7,728 nt of DNA, from assembly GCA_022749905.1 (NCBI GenBank), contig JAKIWU010000063.1, positions 1 to 7,728 on the forward strand. The letters run 5' to 3'. Both the position numbers and the translations under genes were made by a program. This document shows, one piece after another, positions 1-5,357 of the stretch; the first letter of the stretch is position 1; each line of letters starts with the position of its first letter. Source of the stretch: Thermoplasmata archaeon (GTDB taxonomy: Archaea; Thermoplasmatota; Thermoplasmata; Lutacidiplasmatales; UBA184). Under the pieces are notes generated by a model. It did not search any database. It saw only the letters and a program-made list of their open reading frames with translations, and was not told the origin of the DNA.

Positions 1-1
1 C

Positions 2-1066
2 GCCGAGGCCGGTGCCGCGGCGCTCGGCCCCCTCGGGCGGAAGGCGGTCGATCTCCTCATCGTTGGGAGCATGTCCGCGGGCGAACTCGGCGGAACGGGG
101 AACCTGGTCGCGCGCCTCGGCGATCTCCTGGGTCTCGAATCGATCGCGGGGTACCGGATCGAATCCGCGAGCGCGACCGGCGCCGCGGCGGTGCATTCCG
201 CCGCGCTCGCGGTGGCGAGCGGACCGTATCGTCGAGCGCTCGTGGTGGCGGGGGAGAAGATGACGGCCCGGCCCAACGAGGAGGTCGCCGCAGCGCTCGC
301 GCGTTCGCTCGCGCCCTCCGAAGCGGCGATCGGAGCGACGATGCCGGCGCTCGCGGCGATCATCGGCCAGAAGTATCTTTCGCAGTTCCATGTCCCCGAG
401 GAAGCCCTCGATCTCGTCACGGTGCAGGACCGAGAAGCGGCCTCCCGGAACCCCAACGCACAATTCCCCACACCGGTCCGTCCCGAGGAGGTGCGGTCGA
501 GCCGCCCGATCGCGCTCCCGTTGCGACTCCTGCACTGCTCGGCCATGAGCGACGGGGCCGCGGCCGTGGTCCTCGAGCGTGGCCGGGGACGCGTGAACCT
601 CCTCGGGCTCGGCCAGTCGGTCGACCAGCTGTCGCTCGTCGACCGCGCGGACCTCACGACCTTTCGTGCCACGCGCATCGCTGCGCAGCGCGCGTTCGAA
701 ATGGCGAAGCTCGGACCTCGAGCGGTCTCCTGTGCTGAGCTCCATGACGCGTTCGCACCCTTCGCGTTCATCGATCTCGAGGATGTGGGCGCCTGTGATC
801 CCGGCCACGCTCCGGAGTGGTTTCGGTCCGGTCGCACGGCGCGGGACGGAGAGCTTCCGATCAATCCCTCGGGGGGACTTCTCGGACGGGGTCACCCGGT
901 CGGAGCGTCGGGCATTGTCCAGATCGCCGAGCTCGCGCGGCAGCTTGCCAACGAGGCGGGGGCGATGCAGCTCCCGAAGCCCCCCAAGGTCGGTCTTGCG
1001 CAGTCGATCGGCGGCCTCGGCAGTCACAACTTCGTGACGATCTTGGGCCGGGGAGAAGCGTCGTGA
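2..1066 (+). CDS. Archaeal/SCP2-like thiolase (two-subunit beta-ketothiolase catalytic chain), 5' partial
   Basis: Thiolases make or cleave beta-ketoacyl-CoA such as acetoacetyl-CoA. The reading frame is already open at the left edge, so about 23 sense codons precede the first ATG at 71 and the true start lies outside; the fold clearly begins before that ATG. Numbering from the ATG, I see the thiolase nucleophile loop at 30-40 (IESASATGAAA), the segment CSAMSDGAAAVVLE at 156-169, HDAF at 225-228, EDVGA at 237-241, and GHPVGASG at 274-281 with the catalytic-type His275. The C-terminal loop SIGGLGSHN is at 312-320. The nucleophile position, normally Cys, is Ser34 (codon AGC at 170-172), and the second thiolase Cys position is also Ser. 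The stop overlaps the next gene by four bases. From memory, haloarchaeal two-subunit ketothiolases were reported with a Ser-His-His triad, which Ser34/His275/His319 could match; that assignment is inference. An acetoacetyl-CoA thiolase of the mevalonate pathway is the main alternative. Confidence 0.88.
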   Translation, partial: AEAGAAALGPLGRKAVDLLIVGSMSAGELGGTGNLVARLGDLLGLESIAGYRIESASATGAAAVHSAALAVASGPYRRALVVAGEKMTARPNEEVAAALARSLAPSEAAIGATMPALAAIIGQKYLSQFHVPEEALDLVTVQDREAASRNPNAQFPTPVRPEEVRSSRPIALPLRLLHCSAMSDGAAAVVLERGRGRVNLLGLGQSVDQLSLVDRADLTTFRATRIAAQRAFEMAKLGPRAVSCAELHDAFAPFAFIDLEDVGACDPGHAPEWFRSGRTARDGELPINPSGGLLGRGHPVGASGIVQIAELARQLANEAGAMQLPKPPKVGLAQSIGGLGSHNFVTILGRGEAS

Positions 1067-1401
1067 GCGCCGTGGAGGGCTCCCTCACCGTCTCTCGGTG
1101 TGAGAGTTGCCACGGTCGGTTCGTGCCGCGGGAGGGCGGATGCCCCTTCTGCGGATCTTCGGAGATCTCCCCGCAAACCATCCCACCGCGCGGTTTTGTT
1201 CTTGCTTCGACCGAGCTCATGGCTCCCGCTGCGGGCTGGAAGGCGCCCCATCGGCTCGCGCTCGTCGCGGCAGCGGAAGATGTCCGGATCCTTGCACTCG
1301 TCGAGGGCGACCTGCCCGAACCGGGCTCGGTCGTAGGACTCGAGCTCCGCGACGGCCGGTACCTCGCCCGCCTTGAGAGCGAACCGAATCCCGTTCGGTA
1401 G
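1063..1401 (+). CDS. Zinc-ribbon/OB-fold (DUF35) partner of the thiolase
   Basis: This 112-residue protein has the DUF35 layout: an N-terminal rubredoxin-like zinc ribbon followed by a small beta-rich OB-fold. The ribbon is visible as CESC at residues 13-16 and CPFC at 27-30 (C-x2-C, ten residues, C-x2-C). The rest (about 40-112) alternates hydrophobic strands and ends in the OB-like segment ILALVEGDLPEPGSVVGLEL. In archaea such proteins bind thiolases and HMG-CoA synthases, or act as the non-catalytic beta subunit of ketothiolases, holding or channelling the CoA substrate; that role here comes from family knowledge and context. I chose the GTG at 1063 because it sits in the GTGA overlap with the thiolase stop, which suggests translational coupling, and because it puts the ribbon near the N terminus. 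A longer reading of the frame from 817 lies inside the thiolase and is spurious. The stop is only three bases from the mature 3' end of the opposing tRNA. Confidence 0.87.
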   Translation: MSAVEGSLTVSRCESCHGRFVPREGGCPFCGSSEISPQTIPPRGFVLASTELMAPAAGWKAPHRLALVAAAEDVRILALVEGDLPEPGSVVGLELRDGRYLARLESEPNPVR

Positions 1402-1404
1402 GGA

Positions 1405-1519
1405 CGCGGGGAGGGGGAGTCTCCGGGCTCCGGTCGGTCCCGACGCCCCTTTGAACCCCCGAGGTGAAACCACCACTGGATTAGCAATCCAGCGCCTTAC
1501 CGGGCTGGGCTATCCCCGC
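1405..1519 (-). tRNA. tRNA-Ser(GCT) with an apparent T-loop intron
   Basis: Read on the minus strand from 1519. The acceptor 5' strand is GCGGGGA (1519-1513), followed by TA and a 3-bp D stem GCC/GGC. The anticodon arm is CTGGA-TTGCTAA-TCCAG, giving anticodon GCT. A serine-type long variable arm follows (GGTG-GTTT-CACC). The T stem starts as GGGGG (1460-1456) and the loop as TTCAAA, but the next bases do not pair. The missing parts appear 31 bases later: T, then CCCCC (1417-1413) completing a perfect 5-bp T stem, then TCCCCGC (1412-1406) completing a perfect 7-bp acceptor, then discriminator G at 1405. Removing 1449-1419 therefore restores a normal tRNA with T loop TTCAAAT. CCA is not encoded, and discriminator G fits archaeal tRNA-Ser. 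The gene is tail-to-tail with the OB-fold gene. The intron is inferred from structure; splicing is not shown. Confidence 0.9.
1419..1449 (-). other. Candidate 31-nt tRNA intron in the T loop (about position 59/60)
   Basis: These 31 bases interrupt the T loop between TTCAAA and T. Archaeal tRNA introns are removed by a splicing endonuclease that recognises a bulge-helix-bulge, in which the 5' end of the intron pairs with the start of the 3' exon. That pairing is available: intron GGGG (1449-1446) with exon CCCC (1417-1414). A 3-base bulge ACU (1420-1418) follows on the 3' side, and an intron stem pairs 1442-1439 (CGGG) with 1427-1424 (CCCG). The outer exon helix is poor, so the motif would be relaxed rather than strict. 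The junction could shift by one base (T loop TTCAACT instead of TTCAAAT); the length stays 31. A competing small hairpin is GUCG-GGAC-CGAC. Confidence 0.78.
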
Positions 1520-1543
1520 GCGATTCCGGCTACGGTCCCGGGG

Positions 1544-1551
1544 ACATAATG
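1544..1551 (-). promoter_or_regulatory. TATA-like box for tRNA-Ser
   Basis: On the minus strand CATTATGT is the only AT-rich stretch in a GC-rich spacer. It is centred about 28 bases upstream of the mature tRNA 5' end, close to the usual spacing of an archaeal TATA box from its start site when the 5' leader is very short. No convincing BRE was identified. Confidence 0.4.
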
Positions 1552-1583
1552 GTTGGTGGCCGCGGCGCGGGCCCGCGGGTCGT

Positions 1584-2621
1584 TCAGGCCGTGGTCACCG
1601 CCGGGGGCACGGGCGCGGGAGGTACGGGCTGCGGACTCGAGATGATGGCTGCGGGAGGCGAGGCAGGGCGCGGGGGGAGCGCAGGAGAAGCTGTGGGAGG
1701 GGTCGGTGGCTTCGGAGGGGCGGGAAGGAGCTGCGCGCGCAAGAAGGTCAGGATCTGAGCCCAGCCGGCTTCCGATTCTGCAAGCCGGTACGCCCTCAGG
1801 TCCCGAGAGAGGAAGTGATGCCGCACCTTGCCGGCGTCCACCTGGAGGATCCGGCCCGCCGGGGCCGAAGCCAGGAGCTGCCGAGCCGCTCGGAGTCCCA
1901 GGCGGTCTCGTCGGCCGACGAGGACGAGGGTGGGCGAGGAGAGGAGGCGACCGATCTCCACGGGTCGGACGGGGACCGGGTATGCAAGTGCCAGCGCCGA
2001 GAGCTTCTGCTCCCGTGCCGCGACTGCGAGGGCGAGCGCGCCCCCCCGTGAAATCCCGAGAATCGCGGCCTTGTCCGGATTCGCCATCGCGCCTCCTCGG
2101 AGGAATGCGAGCGCGTCGGCGTACAGGTTGGTCAGCTTCTCCACCGCCGGTGTGCTCAGATCGATGCCGCCGCGCGCTCGCAATCCGAGGGTCGCGTGGA
2201 GTCCGGGCCCGACGAGCTTCGCGCGATCGAGGTCGGGGAGCAGCACCTCGTACCCTTCGCGAGCGAGGCGGATCCCGGCCTCGAGGACGGTGGTCGTCAG
2301 GCCATACGTGTCGGGCGTGACGAGGACCACCGGGTGCCGGACAACCTTCGTGGGGCGGAGAAGGATCCCGGGTGCGGAGCCGGACGCGACGGCCGAGGTC
2401 GCGAAGGCGACGCGCTCGCTCCTGTAGGGGGGAAGGGGAACGCCCGGAGACGCCGTGCTAGCACCCCAGGTCTTGTTGAGAAAATCGATGACACAGAGCT
2501 TGAACCGCTCCTTTGCGAGGACGATCACCGCCTGGCGACGACCGCAAACATCACAGACGCCGATGATGCCGCTCCCGAACTCGGGGTTCGGGATGTCGAG
2601 CATCAGGTCCGCGTCGGTCAT
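1584..2621 (-). CDS. Alpha/beta hydrolase (dienelactone-hydrolase-like) with N-terminal Cys/Asp knuckle and Pro/Ala-rich tail
   Basis: A 345-residue protein from the ATG at 2621. The central part looks like an alpha/beta hydrolase of the dienelactone hydrolase group: a strand HPVVLVTPDTYGL at 96-108, the nucleophile elbow GISRGG with Ser191, an acid strand LVLVGRRDRLG with Asp239, and a late His in VRHH (268/269). Classical dienelactone hydrolases use Cys in the elbow; this one has Ser, so the substrate is not predictable. Ahead of it, residues 23-46 hold CDVC and, 16 residues later, CVID (C-x2-C...C-x2-D), a possible zinc knuckle with Asp as fourth ligand. From about residue 301 to the end the chain is a Pro/Ala/Ser-rich tail, probably disordered. 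The frame can open at a TTG at 2675, but the ATG gives a cleaner start; Shine-Dalgarno support is weak. It overlaps the tail of the upstream PIN gene by 71 bases, so the two are probably transcribed together, although the hydrolase may have its own promoter. Confidence 0.78.
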   Translation of the reverse strand: MTDADLMLDIPNPEFGSGIIGVCDVCGRRQAVIVLAKERFKLCVIDFLNKTWGASTASPGVPLPPYRSERVAFATSAVASGSAPGILLRPTKVVRHPVVLVTPDTYGLTTTVLEAGIRLAREGYEVLLPDLDRAKLVGPGLHATLGLRARGGIDLSTPAVEKLTNLYADALAFLRGGAMANPDKAAILGISRGGALALAVAAREQKLSALALAYPVPVRPVEIGRLLSSPTLVLVGRRDRLGLRAARQLLASAPAGRILQVDAGKVRHHFLSRDLRAYRLAESEAGWAQILTFLRAQLLPAPPKPPTPPTASPALPPRPASPPAAIISSPQPVPPAPVPPAVTTA

Positions 2622-3084
2622 GGTCGCGCCCCCGCTGAGTACCGGCGGAATCGAGCGGGCGAGCGTTGATAACAATACCCGGAGGCGAGGCGCGGAGCGC
2701 GAGGAGGCCGTGGCGTCCCCGCGGGGCGAGGACCGGAACCCCCGACGCCCGAAGGTGGCGTTGCAGCGCTCGGTCGGCCGTCAGCACCCAGGCCGAGCTA
2801 CGGTGGGCCGCGTCCAGAACGCCCGCGTCGCCTCGGAGGCGCGTCCTCACCACGGGGAGGCGTCGGGCGAGCGCAAGAGCAGCGGCCGCGTTCCACACGC
2901 CCCTCCGTTCGAGCCCCGCCACCTCCCCGAGGACGGAGGATGGCACGGCGATCTGGCCCCGGCCGATCGCAGCCCAGACCTCCGGCTCGATCCGGAGCGG
3001 GGAGGAGAAGGGAAGGAACAACGCATTCGTATCCAGGAGGACGATCGTCCCGCTGGGGAGCGGCGCCTCACGGTTTCGCGACAC
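2551..3084 (-). CDS. PIN-domain nuclease-like protein, archaeal Fcf1/Utp24-like
   Basis: PIN domains are metal-dependent ribonuclease folds; archaeal Fcf1/Utp24-like members are associated with rRNA processing, while VapC members are toxins. This 177-residue frame shows the acidic residues in order: LLDTNALFLPF with Asp18, SSVLGEVAGL with Glu54, GDAGVLDAA with Asp86 and Asp91, and LTADRAL with Asp104, followed by the closing strand GVPVLAPRGR at 115-124. The DTNALFLPF form and this closing segment resemble the archaeal Fcf1-like group more than VapC, and no antitoxin gene lies next to it. The domain is complete by about residue 130; the last 45 residues are basic, low in recognisable sequence, and overlap the hydrolase gene. 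The GTG start at 3084 lies inside the last codons of the ligase gene (17-base overlap), suggesting coupled translation. rRNA processing is inference from the family. Confidence 0.75.
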   Translation of the reverse strand: MSRNREAPLPSGTIVLLDTNALFLPFSSPLRIEPEVWAAIGRGQIAVPSSVLGEVAGLERRGVWNAAAALALARRLPVVRTRLRGDAGVLDAAHRSSAWVLTADRALQRHLRASGVPVLAPRGRHGLLALRASPPGIVINARPLDSAGTQRGRDHDRRGPDARHPEPRVRERHHRRL

Positions 3085-4660
3085 GGATTCCTAGCGCCTC
3101 GCGATCGTGGACCGTTCCCGGGGGTCGTTGGCGCAGGACGAACCGCTGAGCCTTTTGATTCGCCGTCTTCGGGATCTCCTCGAGGAATTCGAGGTACCGG
3201 GGCACCATGAAGTACGGGAGCTCCGCGATGCAGAACTGAAAGAGCTCGCTCGGCGACGCCGTTGCGCCGGGCTTCAGCTGGACGAACGCCTTCACGTCCT
3301 CCTCCCCGAGCGGCGAGGGAACGCCGACCACGACGCTCTCAAACACCGCGGGGTGGCGGTTGAGAGCGCTCTCGACGTCGTGCGGGGCGAGATTTTCCCC
3401 ACGGCGGCGGATGACGTCCTTCTTCCGGTCGATGAAGTAGTAGTAGCCGTCCGCGTCCTTGCGCACGTAGTCTCCCGTGTGGAACCAAGCGTTCTTCCAG
3501 GCGTGCCGCGTCTCCTCGGGCTTGTTGAGGTAGCCCGAGAACATCGTCGAGGCGCGCCGTGGCCGAACGACGAGTTCTCCTCGCGTCTCGACGGGGACGG
3601 GTCGATCGTCGTCATCGACCACGTCGGCGTCCACGAACCCGAGGGGGGTCCCCACCGAGCCGACGCGGACCGCGTCGGGCGGGTTCATCAGCGTGGTGCA
3701 ACCGCACTCAGTCATGCCGTAGAGCTCGAGGATCGAGAGGCCGAAGCGCTGCTCGAATTCGGGCCAGACCGACGCAGTGGTCCCGGCGGTCAGGGCGACA
3801 CGGACCCCGTGGCCCCGGTCGCTCGCCTTCCCCGGCTGTTTGTACAACACGTTGATCATCGAGATGAGGAGGGAAACGTGGGTCGCCCCGAAGCCTCGCG
3901 CGGTTTCCCAGTAGGAGCTCGCATGGAAGCGCTCGTCGAACGCTGCGCTCAGGTCATAGAGGAGGGCCGGCAGCGTCGTCATCTCCTGGGCGTTGCAGTG
4001 GAAGAGCGGCAGGCCCGTGAACAGCACAGCATCCGGAGCGAGGCGGCTCCGTGCCGCGACCTCGAGCGCGGTTGCGAGCATCTGCTCATGCGGGATGATC
4101 GCGCCCTTCGGCGGACCGGTCGTGCCGCTCGTGTAGAGGATGGCGGCGGCATCGGACGGCTTCGGGGCAACGCTCGAGTCGAGCGGCGGGGCTTCCCCGA
4201 GTTCCTGCACGGGGGCTGCGCCGGAGCTGGGGGGGCCCAAGGCAGCGGCTGCGCCGGCCTCCCACACGCTCGTCGGGGGGAGCGAGGCGCGCACGCTCGC
4301 GTAGGTCGCCATGAGACGCGTGTCGACCACGAGGCCGCGTGGGGCCGCGTCGGCGAGCTCGTAGCGCAGGAGCTCTCCCTTCAACGCGGTGTTCAGCGGG
4401 ACGAACGTCACGCCGAGCTTCGCCGAAGCGAACCAGAGCTCGAGGAAGTCGGTCCCATTGAACAGGAGCGTCGCGAGGCGGTCCCCGGCGTGGAACCCCG
4501 CGCGTGCGAGCCCGGCTGCGATGCGGTTCGTGCGATCATCGAGCTCGGCGTACGAGAGGGACCCCCCCGCGACGCGGATCGCCGGTTTCGATCCGTTCTT
4601 GGCCGCTTTGCGCCGGATGAGGGTTGCGAGATCGTGGTATTCCTCCCCGGGCTCCAGCAT
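3068..4660 (-). CDS. AMP-forming acyl-CoA ligase, crotonobetaine/carnitine-CoA-ligase-like (ANL family)
   Basis: The enzyme activates a carboxylic acid with ATP to an acyl-AMP and transfers it to CoA, in the cytoplasm. From the ATG at 4660 it is 530 residues, normal for the family. Motifs in order: the P-loop YTSGTTGPPKGA at about 176-187; LYGMTECGC at about 313-321; WFHTGDYVRKDADGYY at about 392-407; DRKKD then RRRGENL at about 411-424; and the C-terminal IPKTANQKAQR, whose Lys503 would be the catalytic lysine. The PYFMVPRYLEFLEEIPKT segment and MTECGC resemble CaiC-type ligases, but the acyl substrate cannot be read from sequence. The frame extends to a GTG at 4711. I prefer 4660 because the extra residues are not family-like and a TATA-like box lies inside them. 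It is the first gene of a tightly packed minus-strand cluster with the PIN and hydrolase genes. Confidence 0.88.
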   Translation of the reverse strand: MLEPGEEYHDLATLIRRKAAKNGSKPAIRVAGGSLSYAELDDRTNRIAAGLARAGFHAGDRLATLLFNGTDFLELWFASAKLGVTFVPLNTALKGELLRYELADAAPRGLVVDTRLMATYASVRASLPPTSVWEAGAAAALGPPSSGAAPVQELGEAPPLDSSVAPKPSDAAAILYTSGTTGPPKGAIIPHEQMLATALEVAARSRLAPDAVLFTGLPLFHCNAQEMTTLPALLYDLSAAFDERFHASSYWETARGFGATHVSLLISMINVLYKQPGKASDRGHGVRVALTAGTTASVWPEFEQRFGLSILELYGMTECGCTTLMNPPDAVRVGSVGTPLGFVDADVVDDDDRPVPVETRGELVVRPRRASTMFSGYLNKPEETRHAWKNAWFHTGDYVRKDADGYYYFIDRKKDVIRRRGENLAPHDVESALNRHPAVFESVVVGVPSPLGEEDVKAFVQLKPGATASPSELFQFCIAELPYFMVPRYLEFLEEIPKTANQKAQRFVLRQRPPGTVHDREALGIRVAKP

Positions 4661-4678
4661 CGGGGACGACGATACGGG

Positions 4679-4692
4679 ACCTCCTTTTAGAA
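4679..4692 (-). promoter_or_regulatory. Candidate TATA box and GGAGGT element before the acyl-CoA ligase
   Basis: The minus strand reads TTCTAAAA (4692-4685) then GGAGGT (4684-4679). The TATA-like block is centred about 28 bases before the ATG at 4660, the spacing expected for a leaderless archaeal transcript. GGAGGT is a perfect Shine-Dalgarno match but lies 18 bases before that ATG, too far for normal use, and no usable start codon lies between. I favour the leaderless promoter reading. Confidence 0.38.
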
Positions 4693-4807
4693 TGCGACGT
4701 CGGCGAGGCACGGGACCCGAACCCCCTTAACCGAGGAACGCTCCCGACCGAAGACTCGGGGTTTTCCCACCGGGGGTCGACCGCAGGAACCGACCGAGCG
4801 TGCGTTC

Positions 4808-5272
4808 GTGAAGCGTGGAGTCGAGGCCTACAAACCGGATCGGCCCTCCGTGCGCGAGCGCGCCGCCGGCGCCGTCGTGTTCCACGTACCCTCGGGCGAG
4901 GTGCTTCTCTTGCATCTCGCTGCGGAGGACCGCTGGTGCTTTCCGAAGGGTCACGTCGAGAGCGGGGAGTCCCTCGAGCAGACGGCCCTCCGCGAGGTCC
5001 GCGAGGAGACGGGGCTCACCCAGGTCCACCTCGAGCACGAGCTCGACGAGGTGTCGTACCGGTTCTTCAATCCGCGCAAGGGCACGAACGTTCTCAAGTC
5101 CGTAGTCTACTGGCTCGCCCGGACCGAGGAACGGGAGGCGCATCCCGAACCCCTGTTCGATCGCTTTCATTGGGCGACCCCCACGAGCGCCCGAGACATG
5201 GTCCGCTACGAGTCCGATCGTCGGATCCTGGATCGCGCGATTCGTTCGAATCGAACGCGATCGGCACCCTAG
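4808..5272 (+). CDS. NUDIX hydrolase, Ap4A-pyrophosphatase-like
   Basis: NUDIX enzymes hydrolyse nucleoside diphosphates linked to another group, with Mg2+ held by the glutamates of the NUDIX box. The full box is present at residues 48-70: Gly48, Glu54, then REVREETGL at 62-70, with the metal-binding glutamates in REVREE. The preceding RAAGAVVFHVPSGEVLLL and WCFPKGHVE segments are typical of the asymmetric bis(5'-nucleosyl)-tetraphosphatase (Ap4A hydrolase) group, and the 154-residue length fits. Substrate specificity is inferred; a general house-cleaning or mRNA-decapping-type NUDIX is possible. The GTG at 4808 starts the frame; Shine-Dalgarno support is weak, and another GTG 14 codons in is possible but would cut close to the first strand. 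It is divergent from the ligase across about 150 bases. A strong inverted repeat is embedded in its last codons (5231-5262). Confidence 0.87.
   Translation: MKRGVEAYKPDRPSVRERAAGAVVFHVPSGEVLLLHLAAEDRWCFPKGHVESGESLEQTALREVREETGLTQVHLEHELDEVSYRFFNPRKGTNVLKSVVYWLARTEEREAHPEPLFDRFHWATPTSARDMVRYESDRRILDRAIRSNRTRSAP
5231..5262. repeat. Long imperfect palindrome at the 3' end of the NUDIX gene
   Basis: GATCGCG (5231-5237) pairs with CGCGATC (5256-5262). Inside it CGATTCG (5238-5244) pairs with CGAATCG (5247-5253). The only interruptions are a 2-base AA bulge (5254-5255) and the TT tip. The result is a 14-bp stem ending eight bases before the stop codon. It encodes residues 142-152 of the protein, so it must be compatible with coding; its role is unknown. 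Confidence 0.6.
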
Positions 5273-5309
5273 CGCGCGTGGCCTCGACGCGAGGGGAGAG
5301 GAAGGGGTT

Positions 5310-5333
5310 GGCCGGGGGGTTCGCCCCCCGGCC
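5310..5333. terminator. Perfect 10-bp GC hairpin with UUCG loop between convergent genes
   Basis: GGCCGGGGGG (5310-5319), loop TTCG, CCCCCCGGCC (5324-5333), read the same way on both strands except for the loop (CGAA on minus). It lies between the NUDIX stop (5272) and the stop of the opposing surface-protein gene (5358). There is no T tract on either side, so it is not a textbook bacterial terminator; archaeal termination usually depends on T-rich tracts. A transcript-end or RNA-stabilising hairpin is a reasonable guess. Smaller inverted repeats flank it: CCTCG-ACG-CGAGG (5282-5294) and GACGT...ACGTC (5340-5359). Confidence 0.45.
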
Positions 5334-5357
5334 CGCTCTGACGTAGCCGGGCCGACG

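Noticed and set aside
861..1487. Minus-strand open frame covering the thiolase end, the OB-fold gene and the tRNA
   Set aside because: It is antisense to two genes with clear motifs and crosses the tRNA; low-complexity Arg/Ser-rich composition.
1587..1720. Possible tandem repeat in the Pro/Ala-coding end of the hydrolase gene
   Set aside because: The similarity comes from repeated proline and alanine codons; no fixed-length repeat unit can be defined.
2551..3084. PIN gene as the toxin of a VapBC toxin-antitoxin pair
   Set aside because: No small antitoxin gene lies upstream; the gene overlaps the ligase, and its motifs look more like the archaeal Fcf1/Utp24 group.
3107..4690. Long open frame on the + strand opposite the acyl-CoA ligase (527 codons)
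   Set aside because: It is antisense to a gene with all ANL motifs, its product has no recognisable motif, and long shadow frames are expected at this GC content.
4700..4728. T-arm-like sequence GGGTTCGGGTCCC on the minus strand, suggesting a second tRNA
   Set aside because: The loop lacks the conserved A58 (TTCGG), the stem is only three pairs, and no anticodon arm or acceptor can be folded from the flanking bases.
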